This document shows positions 1 through 9,024 of a stretch of DNA of 18,359 nt, piece by piece (the stretch's first letter is position 1; every line of letters begins with the position of its first letter). A program made the position numbers and the translations under genes. The stretch comes from Phlegmacium glaucopus. Taxonomy: Eukaryota > Basidiomycota > Agaricomycetes > Agaricales > Cortinariaceae. Below the pieces are notes generated by a model. It was not told the origin of the DNA, made no database searches, and was given only the letters and a program-made list of their open reading frames with translations. Where the stretch lies: NCBI GenBank assembly GCA_015039465.1, contig MU130549.1:373393-391751 (forward strand), in the 5' to 3' direction.

Positions 1-34
1 TGGAGATATTATTGCATTTAGAACTGCAACAAGC

Positions 35-1266
35 TCAGCACAGGGCTTCTCGCAATTCACCGTCTGTGCTGAGTCCAGTGAATTGCTTAGTCTTTTTTTT
101 TTCTGAACCAGAGTCCTTTGGCTTAGCCGGAGCGGACTCGGAAACGGAATCAGAAACGGTAGAGGCTTGGCCTTTAGCGGAGCTTGCCTTGGCAAGGTTA
201 CAGTCAGGAACGCGATGTCCCGGCTTGCCACAGAAAAGACAAAGTTTATTATCCATCCGGCGTTGCCTTTCTTGCTGGGTAAGTCTACCCCGCAAGTCCA
301 GCTTGCCTTCTAGATTAGGTTTAGGAGGAGTGGAAGATGAAACCTTACCGGAGTCTGCGGGCTTAGCGGATTTTTGATCCGAAGGCCAAGACTGTTTACC
401 GGAACTGGAAGAAGGGTTGGAAGAAGAGGGTACGGAGGAGGATGAAGAAGGGGTAGGACCCTTCGGAGGGTTTTGGCGTTGCTGCGGAGCGGGTTCCCGA
501 GAATGTTCTTGCATACGTTCCCAGTAGCGAGCATTGGTGTTTTGAGCTTTTGACGCATCACGGTTAAAGACCGGGGCTTGCCATCACCTTTGCTGATTTC
601 ATCCTTGATTCGGGAAGGTAAACCTTCATAAAACCTATACCTCAGAGCAGGCTCGCCCCAAGTACAGCGGACTGCCAAGGAGTTAAACCGGACTAAGTAA
701 TCAGAGATATGTTGGCCGTCCTTCATTTGGAGATTGGTGAGTTCATGTTCTATGTCAGCGGACTCGTCGTAAGGACTGAAGTTGGACTGAAGTTTGCTGA
801 CGAAGAGGTCCCAATCTTCAAGCCAAGATGGAGGCTCGTCGGTGAGACCGGAAATTCCAGGTTTGAACCATTCCTGAGCAACGTCCCGGAGATAGGACAA
901 AGCAAATGTTACTCACTTGGAGTCATCTCGGAATGTGTCGGAAGAGCTCCGGAAATAGAGCTTGCACTGGAAAAGAAAAGCTTTCAGTTTCTTAGGATCC
1001 TTACCCGTGAAGGGTTCGGGCTCTCTAAGTCTGCCAGCCAAATCGGACTTGGCTGAAGATTTCCCAAGGGAATTTAAAGCGGAAACAAGTTCATTGATAT
1101 GAATAGATGGAGACTCAACTTCGTCCGTAGCCATCCGAGGTTCATCGATAAGACTAGCCTCTTCGACTACATCGGGAATGGGAGTCTGCCTGGTAGGAGT
1201 ATTTTCGTGGGACATGTTTTGTTGTATCGGTAATTGAGTTTTGGAAGTTTTGGAACGAGTTAGCAT
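35..1266 (-). pseudogene. Ty3-type retrotransposon gag, frame-broken
   Basis: Capsid/nucleocapsid polyprotein of an LTR retrotransposon, read leftwards from the ATG at 1266. Three pieces read as one protein: an N-terminal part (1266-916), a retrotransposon-gag core (912 to about 552, with segments such as EWFKP and FYEGLPSRIKDEI), and a Ser/Pro/Lys-rich part with a zinc knuckle CLFCGKPGHRVPDC near 240-285 (C-X2-C-X4-H-X4-C). Breaks: an in-frame TGA at 915-913 inside the core, and a one-base shift near 548-553, where an A4 run would need to be A5. After about 90 the original frame resumes (EKPCAELVAVLNA), so a second, compensating shift lies between 90 and 50. The frame that resumes looks like the start of pol, which suggests a single gag-pol ORF in the intact relative. 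Protease, reverse transcriptase and integrase would lie beyond the left edge. The gag assignment is firm; the mutation details depend on sequence accuracy. Confidence 0.85.
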
Positions 1267-1280
1267 AGGAGTGGGTGAGC

Positions 1281-1293
1281 AGTTCGAATATAC
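1281..1293 (-). other. Putative primer-binding site (self-priming type)
   Basis: Only 27 nt separate the LTR from the gag ATG, and the sequence next to the LTR does not begin with the TGG expected for a tRNA 3'-end primer. Instead 1281-1291 can pair with the LTR segment 1503-1493 over 11 consecutive positions (10 Watson-Crick plus one G-U), with one more C-G pair outside (1280 with 1504). The LTR partner lies about 28 nt downstream of the TATA-like box, where transcription would be expected to start. This matches the known Tf1/sushi arrangement, in which the first 11 nt of the RNA prime reverse transcription. Confidence 0.6.
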
Positions 1294-1860
1294 TGTTAAG
1301 TTTAAAACAAGGAAGTCACGTTGGAGTTACTCCGGAATGGAACCGGAACAGTAAGCGGAAAGGACGTTGGCCTCAGCGTGTGTGCTGTGCTGCCCAGCTC
1401 CTAAGGTGTCCTGATTTTGGAATGGAAGAAGAAGTAATAAGACGGAAGACCTCAGTGACTTAGAGGATGAACAAGAGGAGGAAACAAAGTTGATATTCAA
1501 ACTGAGGGAAAACATACAAGTTTCGAGTACTTAAATAAATAAAGGAATAGCAACCGAAATATAAAAGATAAATATAAGTGCTGTGTTCTGCTCCCGGGAA
1601 GTCCTGCATTCTTGGGTGTAATCCATGGCGGGTATGCTGACTGATGGTGGGAAGGATGATGACAAAGAATAGTGGTAGTGGCGAAGAAGTGGTAACAGGT
1701 TTGGAGTATAGACGGAGGAACCGGAATGACACGGAAAAGTCTCAGAGTTGAACATAGGAAGAGTAGTTCAGGATATAAGGGAAGGCACTGTACGGAGTAC
1801 GGACTACCGGAAACAACTCCGACGGAGCCGGACCGGAGTAACATATAACGGAATGTAACA
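1294..1860 (-). repeat. 5' LTR of the Ty3-type element
   Basis: This segment lies immediately upstream of gag and has inverted ends TGTTA/TAACA (1294-1298 and 1856-1860). Its right end abuts, to the base, an interrupted codon run of a non-LTR endonuclease, which fixes the boundary at 1860/1861. It contains a TATA-like motif at 1531-1537 (minus strand TATTTAA). The ORFs of up to 126 residues seen across it are accidental. The second LTR is outside the window, so LTR identity and element age cannot be judged here. U3 would run from 1860 to about 1504, and R-U5 from about 1503 to 1294. Confidence 0.8.
1531..1537 (-). promoter_or_regulatory. TATA-like box in the LTR
   Basis: The minus strand reads TATTTAA, followed about 28 nt downstream by the segment proposed as the RNA 5' end (1503/1504). 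The position fits a core promoter at the U3/R junction. Assignment rests on motif and spacing only. Confidence 0.45.
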
Positions 1861-2502
1861 GCAGAAGACGTTGTCAACTCTTGTGAGGTTACCTGATCCG
1901 TGAGCTTTTAAGGTCGGGATGAGTGGCGGTAATGCCATTTTCATGGAATGTCGTCCTAACATGTTGAGGAGTGGTTGGGCCAGGTCGAGGTTGCGTCTGG
2001 TGAAGAGGTGGTCGTTGCATGGTTCGTCCCAGATAGGGTGATGACGATTGAAGTCCCCCATCCACAGGGTCACTAATGGTGGCTTAAGGCAGTTTTGGTT
2101 AGCTGCGTCTTTCATAAAATTAGATAAATGTGATAACGCGTTGTTATGGTTGATGTCATTATAGATATTGAATACTCGAAGCGTACCAAACTGGCTGCTG
2201 ATTTCTATGGCCGTAATGTCTGGGGTATCGAGTGGTATTTGCTTCCACGAGTCTGTTGCTAGTGCAGAGTTGATTAGTATAAGTGAGCGAGTGCTATTGG
2301 GTGATTTTTTGTGTGTAGTGGGGTATAAGACCGACCAATGAGGGTTGGCCCTGGACATTCCATTGAAGTCGATGTATGGTTCTTGGATGAGGCATAGGTC
2401 GTACACATTTTTTCTGAGTGTATGTAGGAGGTCTAGTTGGCTGACGAGGGATTTGTTGATGTTCTGCTGCCGGATTCTGAAGGGGCGTTGTTCAATTTCC
2501 AT
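1861..2502 (-). CDS. Non-LTR retrotransposon ORF2: endonuclease part, interrupted
   Basis: N-terminal exonuclease-endonuclease-phosphatase (APE-type) endonuclease domain of a LINE-like ORF2, the enzyme that nicks target DNA to start target-primed reverse transcription. Starting from the ATG at 2502, the 214 visible residues carry Asn14 (QQNINK), the catalytic LIQEP block at 38-42, GDFN at 149-152 and LTRVDNVF at 206-213. These match the family's N, E, GDFN and late-Asp motifs. The final Ser-Asp-His motif, the reverse transcriptase and the C-terminal part are missing, because the Ty3 LTR begins directly after the TGC codon at 1861-1863. A longer in-frame reading from 2721 is only overlap with ORF1. 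The start chosen overlaps the ORF1 stop (ATGGAAATTGA), a typical stop-start coupling. The rest of ORF2 would be expected on the far side of the Ty3 element, outside the window. Confidence 0.85.
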
Positions 2503-4405
2503 TGATGGCATCCATAATATAAGATAACTGCGACGACTCAGGGGGAGGGCCGATGTCTTGATCGTTTGGGTCCATGTCCGCCCAGGAAAGGATGGCGGGG
2601 CTGGTTGGTTGTGAAGGGGGGGCAGGAGCACTTCTGGCCTCTTTGTTGTGTTGCATTTGGGCGAAGATATTGGGTAGTGTGTGTTGTACCGGTTTAGATG
2701 GCCATCTAGGGTTTGCTGCATCTCTCTTGTTGCTTAGGGGCTCCAGGTTGGGGTTTTGGCGTCCTCTCCGTCGGTTTACATGTTGCCAGTTGTTAGGCGC
2801 AGTGGTTTGTGACGTCCGGGTACCATCTGCTGGAGGGCGTGGAGGGAGGCTAGTGTATGGGTTGTTGGCTGTGGTGTTTTGGCTGAGATGTGAGTAAGGT
2901 GGGTAATCTGGTACTGGGGCCGAGAGGTCCTGTTCTGAGAGTAGTCGCCATGTTTTCGGCTCCTGTGTGGGGAAAAATCTATACTTGGTTTCAGGGATAC
3001 GTGAGCATAACTTTTCAGTTTCCTTAATGAAGAGAGGACAACTTCTATCAGCTGTACCGTGGCCCTTGGCAGAGTCACCTGGACAATTAGCGCAGACGAA
3101 GCTTGTAGTGTCACTGAGCAAGCAGGCGGTGGTTCTGTGCTGGCCGCTGCATCTTCCACAGATATCTGTAGTGGATTTGCATTCTGGTGTGAAATGACCG
3201 TGTTTCTGGCATTTTAAGCACCGTTTTGGCTCTGGAAGGAGCTTACGTGCTGTAACAAGTTTACCTTCCATGAAGAGACCATATTCAATAGCATGGTTTG
3301 CTGCCTGTTTATTGTTAAGTCCTATGATGACGTGGGCGACTTGTTGTGTGTTGGAGCGCAAATGTATAGGTTTGATGTACTTGGAGGAGATGATGGAGCC
3401 GGAGGTGAGACCGCTGTCGTCCTCAATTTTTGAGTGGGTGAAATCCAGACCCTCTTCAAAAGTGGTAGGGACGAATTCTGCTATGACGTGGAAGAGCCAA
3501 CTTTTGATGTTCGAAGTCCCATCATAATGAGATTCGAATTGTACTTGGATTTCAGGTTGCCTTATCCAATCCATAGCTTCTTTAGTTGACAGTTGGTATA
3601 GTGTATCGCCGTTCCTCGTTCTTTTAGCACCTATGAATTTAATGTTAGTAGGTTTGTCTGGGAAGTCGTCCCCCATTAGTTCAAGGGCTGTGTTGGCCTT
3701 GACTACCAGTTCCTTCTCAGTCAGTTTGTCCATGCTCGGGTCCTCATTTCTCAAAACTTTCCGCATGAGTAATTGTTGTTCGTCTGATAATCCGCGCGTG
3801 ACAACTGCTAAGTGGATGTTGGGGACCTGCTGGGATTGTACGATTTCCGCATATGACCATGTTGTTAAGGATGGGGTGATCGTGGTTGTGGCTTCCGTGG
3901 TTTTCTCATTTAACTCTAGTGTGACTTGGTTGATTTTGTTGGCAATATCTGTACAGTCGTCCTTGAGGTCCGCCAGTGATGTAGTGATGTTCTTCGAGGC
4001 CCTAGTGACATTTTCTATGGCGTCCCGCATGATCTCCACCTGGGTGTTGTAGAGCTCCATTTGATCACTTAGTTGGGCTTTGACTGATGTGACTATGTCT
4101 TCAGCTGTGTGATGTGTAGCAATGTCGGTCATGATAAATGCGAAGGCTCTAATGGTGTCAGTGGGGATCTTTGTGAGCTTGGCCCCATGGGCGAACTGCA
4201 ACAAGGCATATGAAAGGTCTATGAGATTGGTAGGCTCACCTGGAATGAGATATTCTTGCGCCCGCAATAACGTTAGGGCCTGGTCTTTGTTATGGATATC
4301 CGTAATGATGCCTTCAGCTTCTTCAAGTTCTTTTCTCGTTTTTCTTGCTGTTGCTGTAGCACTTTTCTGTCTTGTCTGTGGTTGTGTATTACTGGTGAAC
4401 GACAT
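2492..4405 (-). CDS. Non-LTR retrotransposon ORF1, zinc-knuckle RNA-binding protein
   Basis: Intact 637-residue ORF1 of a LINE-like element, probably Tad1-like or I-like as is usual in fungi. ORF1 proteins coat the element RNA and act as nucleic-acid chaperones. Residues about 100-175 are rich in charged and hydrophobic residues and could be a coiled coil. Residues about 396-456 carry three Cys/His clusters: CLKCQKHGHFTPEC, CGRCSGQHRTTAC and a longer C-X2-C...H...C cluster. The tail (about 480-637) is Pro/Ser/Thr-rich and low complexity. It ends in TGA at 2494-2492, overlapping the ORF2 start by 11 nt. The reading frame is undamaged, which suggests a fairly recent insertion, although the copy itself is disabled by the Ty3 insertion in ORF2. 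Clade assignment is an inference, since the reverse transcriptase is not in view. Confidence 0.85.
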   Translation of the reverse strand: MSFTSNTQPQTRQKSATATARKTRKELEEAEGIITDIHNKDQALTLLRAQEYLIPGEPTNLIDLSYALLQFAHGAKLTKIPTDTIRAFAFIMTDIATHHTAEDIVTSVKAQLSDQMELYNTQVEIMRDAIENVTRASKNITTSLADLKDDCTDIANKINQVTLELNEKTTEATTTITPSLTTWSYAEIVQSQQVPNIHLAVVTRGLSDEQQLLMRKVLRNEDPSMDKLTEKELVVKANTALELMGDDFPDKPTNIKFIGAKRTRNGDTLYQLSTKEAMDWIRQPEIQVQFESHYDGTSNIKSWLFHVIAEFVPTTFEEGLDFTHSKIEDDSGLTSGSIISSKYIKPIHLRSNTQQVAHVIIGLNNKQAANHAIEYGLFMEGKLVTARKLLPEPKRCLKCQKHGHFTPECKSTTDICGRCSGQHRTTACLLSDTTSFVCANCPGDSAKGHGTADRSCPLFIKETEKLCSRIPETKYRFFPTQEPKTWRLLSEQDLSAPVPDYPPYSHLSQNTTANNPYTSLPPRPPADGTRTSQTTAPNNWQHVNRRRGRQNPNLEPLSNKRDAANPRWPSKPVQHTLPNIFAQMQHNKEARSAPAPPSQPTSPAILSWADMDPNDQDIGPPPESSQLSYIMDAINGN

Positions 4406-4522
4406 TGTGTGATTTAAAAGGGGGTCAGGATGTGGTGCTACGCTATTCTGTGGTCTGCGATACTAGCCCCCGAATTTGATGGTGGTGAAACTGTGGGAAA
4501 TTTTGGTGTGGTGGCGGTATCA
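4406..4522 (-). other. Probable 5' UTR of the non-LTR element
   Basis: Short segment upstream of the ORF1 ATG. It keeps the GC-richer, G-run-bearing character of the element on the plus strand (for example ggtggcggt near 4512-4520). It gives way around 4520-4530 to the AT-rich sequence that continues to about 9300. The exact 5' boundary is a judgement from composition; no target-site duplication can be checked because the 3' end is outside the window. Confidence 0.4.
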
Positions 4523-7363
4523 GATCAAGAAGTGTCCATGCTTCATATTGAATGTCTTCCTCATATGTTATTTATCTGATTTCCAAAACAGCTACTTCAA
4601 AAATTTCAAAACAAACAAATGACAACAACTGATTGCCAGAAAGAAGTTGTTCAATCTTGTTTATGTCTGCTTTCTAAACACTTTTTCATTGTGGATACAA
4701 ACAAAAGACAACAACATTTTGGAATCAGTTGTTGGTCATTGTTTTCATGATAAGAATTTGAATGTAATACCATAATCACTGATGTAAAGTCTCTAGGCTG
4801 TATCCATCAAATTCTCATCTTTTTTAACATTGGTGAAAACCATCCATGCCCCTTGTGCATTACCCCTAGTTGGAGGTCCATGTATCCATTTCCATCCAGA
4901 GGGAAATAAAGTGTTTTCAAAAAATTGCATACTGTAGATTTTAAGGTAATTTCTGAGTTGAGTTGATTGGAAGTTGGTTTCATAGTTTTGAGGTGATTTC
5001 AGCTGAGACACTGGTTAGAAACTCCAACTCCCATTGGATGTGCACTAGGATGTATCCACATGAAGGTTAAAGTTTTACTGGGCTAGAATTCAACAATGTT
5101 TGTATGTACTCCTAAATCTTGTTGTTCTTGGAGAATGTGGTCCAGTTTAATATGGTTGTAAATAATGAGATGGAGGCCAATATCCATCACAAACCCATGA
5201 GTGAATGAGGGTTGGAAATCTGTTTGTGAAAAGCATAGGATCTTACTAAACAACTTTCTAGTGAAATATGTTTGAGATATGTTTGTGCAGGGATTATGAT
5301 AACTTACATATCTGCAAAATCCTGAACTGCTGCCTTTGATTCTTCAAAGTTGAGAGAGCACTGCAGGATAGAAGGTTAAGAATATTGGAGTCACTGTAAT
5401 TCAAAATCTATTGAAACTGGGGTAAAAAAATGACTAGTAAAAGCTGAATAATGTATTAAAAAAAATTGAGTTCAAATAGGTTCAAGATTTATACCTCTTC
5501 AACTAGTACTGAGCCAGTATTATTTGGTATGATATATATATGTATCCCTTTTCCCTGTTTGCAGTTTCACTATGTTGCTGTTAAACAATGTAAATTTAAT
5601 ATACAAATATTATCACCAGAATCATATTCTCAGTCAAAAATAAAATTCCAAGCACCAACAATGAAATTGATCAATAATTTAGAAAGATAAATATTGATTT
5701 TGCAGAACCTTGTATTATTATTACTATTATATTTTTTTTATATATATTTTTATTGAAAACATATTCTTATGTGTATCAACCTCTTTAGCCAGAGCGCCTC
5801 CATAGGACCCAAGGAAGAAACACCTTTGAACTCAGAAACCTGTCATTTAGCTTCCAAAACAAACAACAGTGACTGGTCTTCAATTTTATGAGGTTTTATA
5901 GGGATGTTTTTGGGTAAATGGATAAGCACAAGTAATGGGTAGTAAATTAATAAGTGAACATTATAAATTATCTCAAAAACCTTTTCAAAACAAATATATG
6001 ACAACAACACATTGCTGAAAATGAGTTATTGATCATTGTTTGCTTCCTGGCTCCCATCATGATAGTTAGTCACAAATAAGCAAATAGAAAAAGCCAATAA
6101 CCTAAGTATGAACAGACTCTGAGAAAAAAAAAAAAAAAAAAAAAAAAACCTGAGTCACATCACCTGATACATGATTACTACTAATGGGGTTGCACAATCC
6201 TCAGTGTATGTGACAGCCAATTTCTTGAGACATTGCATTTGTGCTCTCCACACCTCTGAGATACCAAAAAAATTGTGCTGTATTTAAGAATAAGAAGTAA
6301 TTATACATGCCTAAAACATTCCTTACAGGAAAAACATTATATTTAACCCAAAAATGTGAAATGAATCTCAATTTATGAGGCTTCAAAGAGATTGGACATT
6401 ATCCCTTCAACCACAACACCCATGAGCATGATTTGCAGGAGGATCTCACTTAGAATCTAAACTCCAATTGATCTACAAGTCCAAAATTTTAATTAGTGCC
6501 CCCTATGTCAAGATAGACCCTCAAAATGTGCACTTTAACATGGTCAGGGGCCAGTAATTAAAAATTTAAACTTGTAGAATTGAAGCCATATACAAGTATA
6601 TTATTTTATCTCTGCAAATATAATCCTAAATCCCATCTGTTGTGAAGATAATAGCCTAAGAAGGCACAGGTGGAAGCAGGAGATGCACTGGTGATTGTCA
6701 TGGGTAAACTATAAAAATTTCCAGGTTTGGACCCATGGACATGTACATCTAAACATTCTCTACATTTTGCAATTTTATTTGTCCAAAGTGATGAAGAAAT
6801 GAATAATCTATTGGCCCACCATGGTAGTTCAATAATTGATGTGGAGGGAATTGAGTTGCCTAATTTGGACATATTCTAAATGTGATGAAACAGAGCAACC
6901 ATGCAGGAGGTGTAGCCAGGCCATTTCTCAACAGATTTTGAGAAAAAAAGTTGCAAAAAAAGAGCAAAAAAAGAGCTACATGGTTCAAAGCAGAATTTTT
7001 TTTTTTTGAAAATACACAAATTCCTTGTGATAGATCCTAGAAGGATCTGAATATCCATACCCTTACCTTGTTCCTCATATCCTTCACTTAGGCATATTTG
7101 GTGCTTGTAAGCTCATCCTTGATAAGGTTAGTGGGACTGGAAGACATATTACTGAGATGATAAGCAGGATTGGGAGGATATAGATGATTGACATCAGAAT
7201 GTATAAGATCTTTGTCATAATATTGCAATTTTCCTAGAATATCTTATTTATTTAGGGGTAATATTCAAATTTTATGTATTATATACACTGTAATATGTAT
7301 ACTTCACAAAAAAAATGGAGGGAAACAGTCAAGAACTCAAGGAACTGCAACTGTATCAGTAAA
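4523..7363. other. AT-rich region without recognisable genes
   Basis: The longest open frames here are under 90 codons and start with arbitrary Met codons; none resembles a family I know. The region contains a poly(A) tract of 25 (6124-6148), shorter A/T runs (for example 6999-7008), (TA)n-like low-complexity sequence around 5735-5755, and scattered copies of the motif TGACAACAAC or close variants (about 4620, 4708 and 6000). Two minus-strand frames, 4793-5011 and 6606-6872, have less biased amino acid content than the rest and could be remnants of old genes or transposons, but I cannot name them. Confidence 0.6.
6124..6148. repeat. Poly(A) tract of 25
   Basis: Uninterrupted run of 25 A on the plus strand. 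It could be a simple repeat or the tail of an old retroposed sequence. No matching coding sequence is recognisable to its left. Confidence 0.9.
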
Positions 7364-7419
7364 TGTGACACCAGTGGCTGTGTCACACAGTGTGACTGGG
7401 TCAGGTTACCGGGGCCTCC

Positions 7420-7427
7420 ACTACTAA
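7420..7427. repeat. Left target-site duplication ACTACTAA
   Basis: Directly precedes the left inverted repeat and is repeated exactly at 9017-9024. Because the base pairs next to the right end also match, the shared direct repeat extends to CCACTACTAA, so the true duplication length could be 7-10 bp. Confidence 0.55.
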
Positions 7428-7638
7428 TGGTGGTGAATGCCTGTCACCTGTGACATCTGGCTTGGCATGTGTCACACATATGTCACATCTCAGAAACTGA
7501 GACACTGAGCTCCCTCTCTGTACAACACTCCCAGAGGGGACTTTCAGTGATGTATATCCATATAAATAGGATGTGAATCAGCTACAGTAAATAAAATTTT
7601 GTGAATTTGTACTGTTGTTCCTGGATGCATGTTTCCCC

Positions 7639-7953
7639 AGCCAAATTGATGGCTGAAACTTCTAAGGTATAGAACTCTTCAACAACTCATTTATGGGATT
7701 TGTTTTGGGAGAATATGTTATATTTTATATTCTTAACATTTTGTTGGGAGTAGAATTTTTAATTTCATGCTCCAAGTATGAGATATGGGCTCTTACCACC
7801 CAGTATCTCATACTTAGAGCATGAAATTAAAAATTCCACTCCCAACAAAATGTTCAAAATAAAGATTAGAACATATTATCCCACCAAAACAAATCCAAGA
7901 AATGAGTTGTTGAAGAGTTCTATTCCTTAGAAACTTCAGCCATCAATTTGGCT
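7639..7953. repeat. Long inverted repeat (147-150 nt arms, short loop)
   Basis: The left arm 7639-7785 and right arm 7804-7953 are near-perfect reverse complements with scattered mismatches and small indels. The 18-nt centre itself pairs TGGG (7786-7789) with CCCA (7799-7802), so the unpaired loop is about 9 nt. The right arm contains the first unit (from 7838) of the 175-bp tandem array, so the left arm is an inverted copy of that repeat. A transcript through here would form a long, nearly blunt stem. Confidence 0.85.
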
Positions 7954-8772
7954 GATATTGGCTTGATATCACTTGTTTTATCAAGCTCAACATATAAAGT
8001 CAGAAGATTAGACTCCTGAGAAATGTTTAGGATACATTGTAGAGCATTTATTATCACCAAGATGAGTTACAGAGGCTAGTTTATGAAGTGTTCTACAGGT
8101 TGGAAGTCTCAAACATCACACTTTGGATCAAATTGGCTGAAGATCACTCAGTTGTGAGGGGTTGAAAGCAGAATAAAAAAATCTAACTCCTAAGAAATGT
8201 TGAGAATATATAATAGAGTATATTTTGTCACTATGATAGGCTGCGGAACCCAGTTTCTGAAGAGTTCTATAGGCTGGAAGTCTTAAAAGTTGAAATTTAG
8301 CAGGGATTTGGGTGGGGTTTGCTTAATTGTAGGGTTCTAAGTGTGAAATAAAATAATAAAACTCCTGAGTAATATGAGTTACATAAACTAGTTTTAGAAG
8401 TGTTCTATAGGCCAGAAGTTGCCAATATTGCATTTTAGCAGGAATTTGTGTGGAAACTGCTCATTTATAAGCATCTGGGTGTGAAATAAAACAATATAAC
8501 TACTGAGAAATATTTAAAATATATATTAGATCATTTCACATCACCAAGACAAGTTACATAAACCCATTTCTGAAGTGTTCTATTGGCTGGAAGTTTCAAA
8601 AATGGCATTTTGGCAGGGACTTGGGTAGAAATTGCTCATTTGTAGGGTCCTGTGTGTACAATAAAATGAAATAACTGCTGAGAAATATTTACAATACATG
8701 GTAGAGAATTTGACATCAGCAAAATATGTTGCAGAAATCAATAATTAAAGTGTTATATTGCTTAGAAGTTTA
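7838..8772 (+). repeat. Diverged tandem repeat array, unit about 175 bp
   Basis: Units begin with ACTCCTGAGAAAT or a variant at 7838, 8012, 8186, 8361, 8499 and 8674, giving periods of 174, 174, 175, 138 and 175. The 138-bp unit has an internal deletion. Each carries the blocks GAAGTGTTCTATAGGCTGGAAGT, TTTGGCAGGGACTTGGGT and GTGTGAAATAAAA, or diverged forms of them. The last copy is partial, ending near 8772. Units look substantially diverged. No coding frame runs through the array. Confidence 0.8.
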
Positions 8773-9016
8773 GTCCACCAGACAAAAAAAGCATAGCCAC
8801 CTCAAAAAACCACACAATCACCATTTCTATCATAAAAATCCATTCAATATATGTTCACATGATGCTATAATACATTTATGATACCAAAAAAATCATCCAA
8901 AATGATGCAGAACTGAGTGAGTAAGCTATGTTTCAAGTGTTTCACACTTTGTCACGCATTTGGCAATGTGACGTGACATAACACTGCCAAATCCATAACA
9001 GGCATTGCCCACCACC

Positions 9017-9024
9017 ACTACTAA
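9017..9024. repeat. Right target-site duplication ACTACTAA
   Basis: Exact partner of 7420-7427, directly following the right inverted repeat that ends in CACC. Confidence 0.55.

Larger units (their letters stand above)
7428..9016. mobile_element. 1.6 kb non-autonomous terminal-inverted-repeat DNA element
   Basis: The left end reads TGGTGGTGAATGCCTGT and the right end, on the opposite strand, GGTGGTGGGCAATGCCTGT. Similarity continues imperfectly for about 50 nt inward (TTTGGCA/CTTGGCA, TGTCAC). Both ends are flanked by the same direct repeat ACTACTAA (7420-7427 and 9017-9024), a fitting 8-bp target-site duplication. GTGAC/GTCAC words cluster near both ends (about 7443-7485 and 8951-8977), as subterminal transposase-binding repeats often do. 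The interior codes for nothing visible; it is AT-rich and filled by a 175-bp tandem array plus a large hairpin. An 8-bp duplication would suit hAT-like or KDZ-type transposases, but no transposase is present, so the superfamily is unassigned. Confidence 0.6.

Noticed and set aside
709..1056. Plus-strand 115-codon frame
   Set aside because: Antisense of the gag core; the minus strand has the recognisable gag features.
1497..1877. Minus-strand 126-codon open frame
   Set aside because: It lies inside the LTR and crosses the LTR/ORF2 junction; composition is low complexity and it matches no gene.
2574..4412. Several plus-strand open frames of 76-139 codons opposite ORF1
   Set aside because: Antisense shadows of a long intact ORF1 with a zinc-knuckle signature.
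4793..6872. Minus-strand frames 4793-5011 and 6606-6872 as genes
   Set aside because: Short, unspliceable by eye, in AT-rich repeat-like sequence, with no recognisable domain.
7428..9016. Helitron or LTR identity for the 1.6 kb element
   Set aside because: Inverted ends and a target-site duplication argue against a Helitron; the ends are inverted, not direct, so it is not an LTR element.
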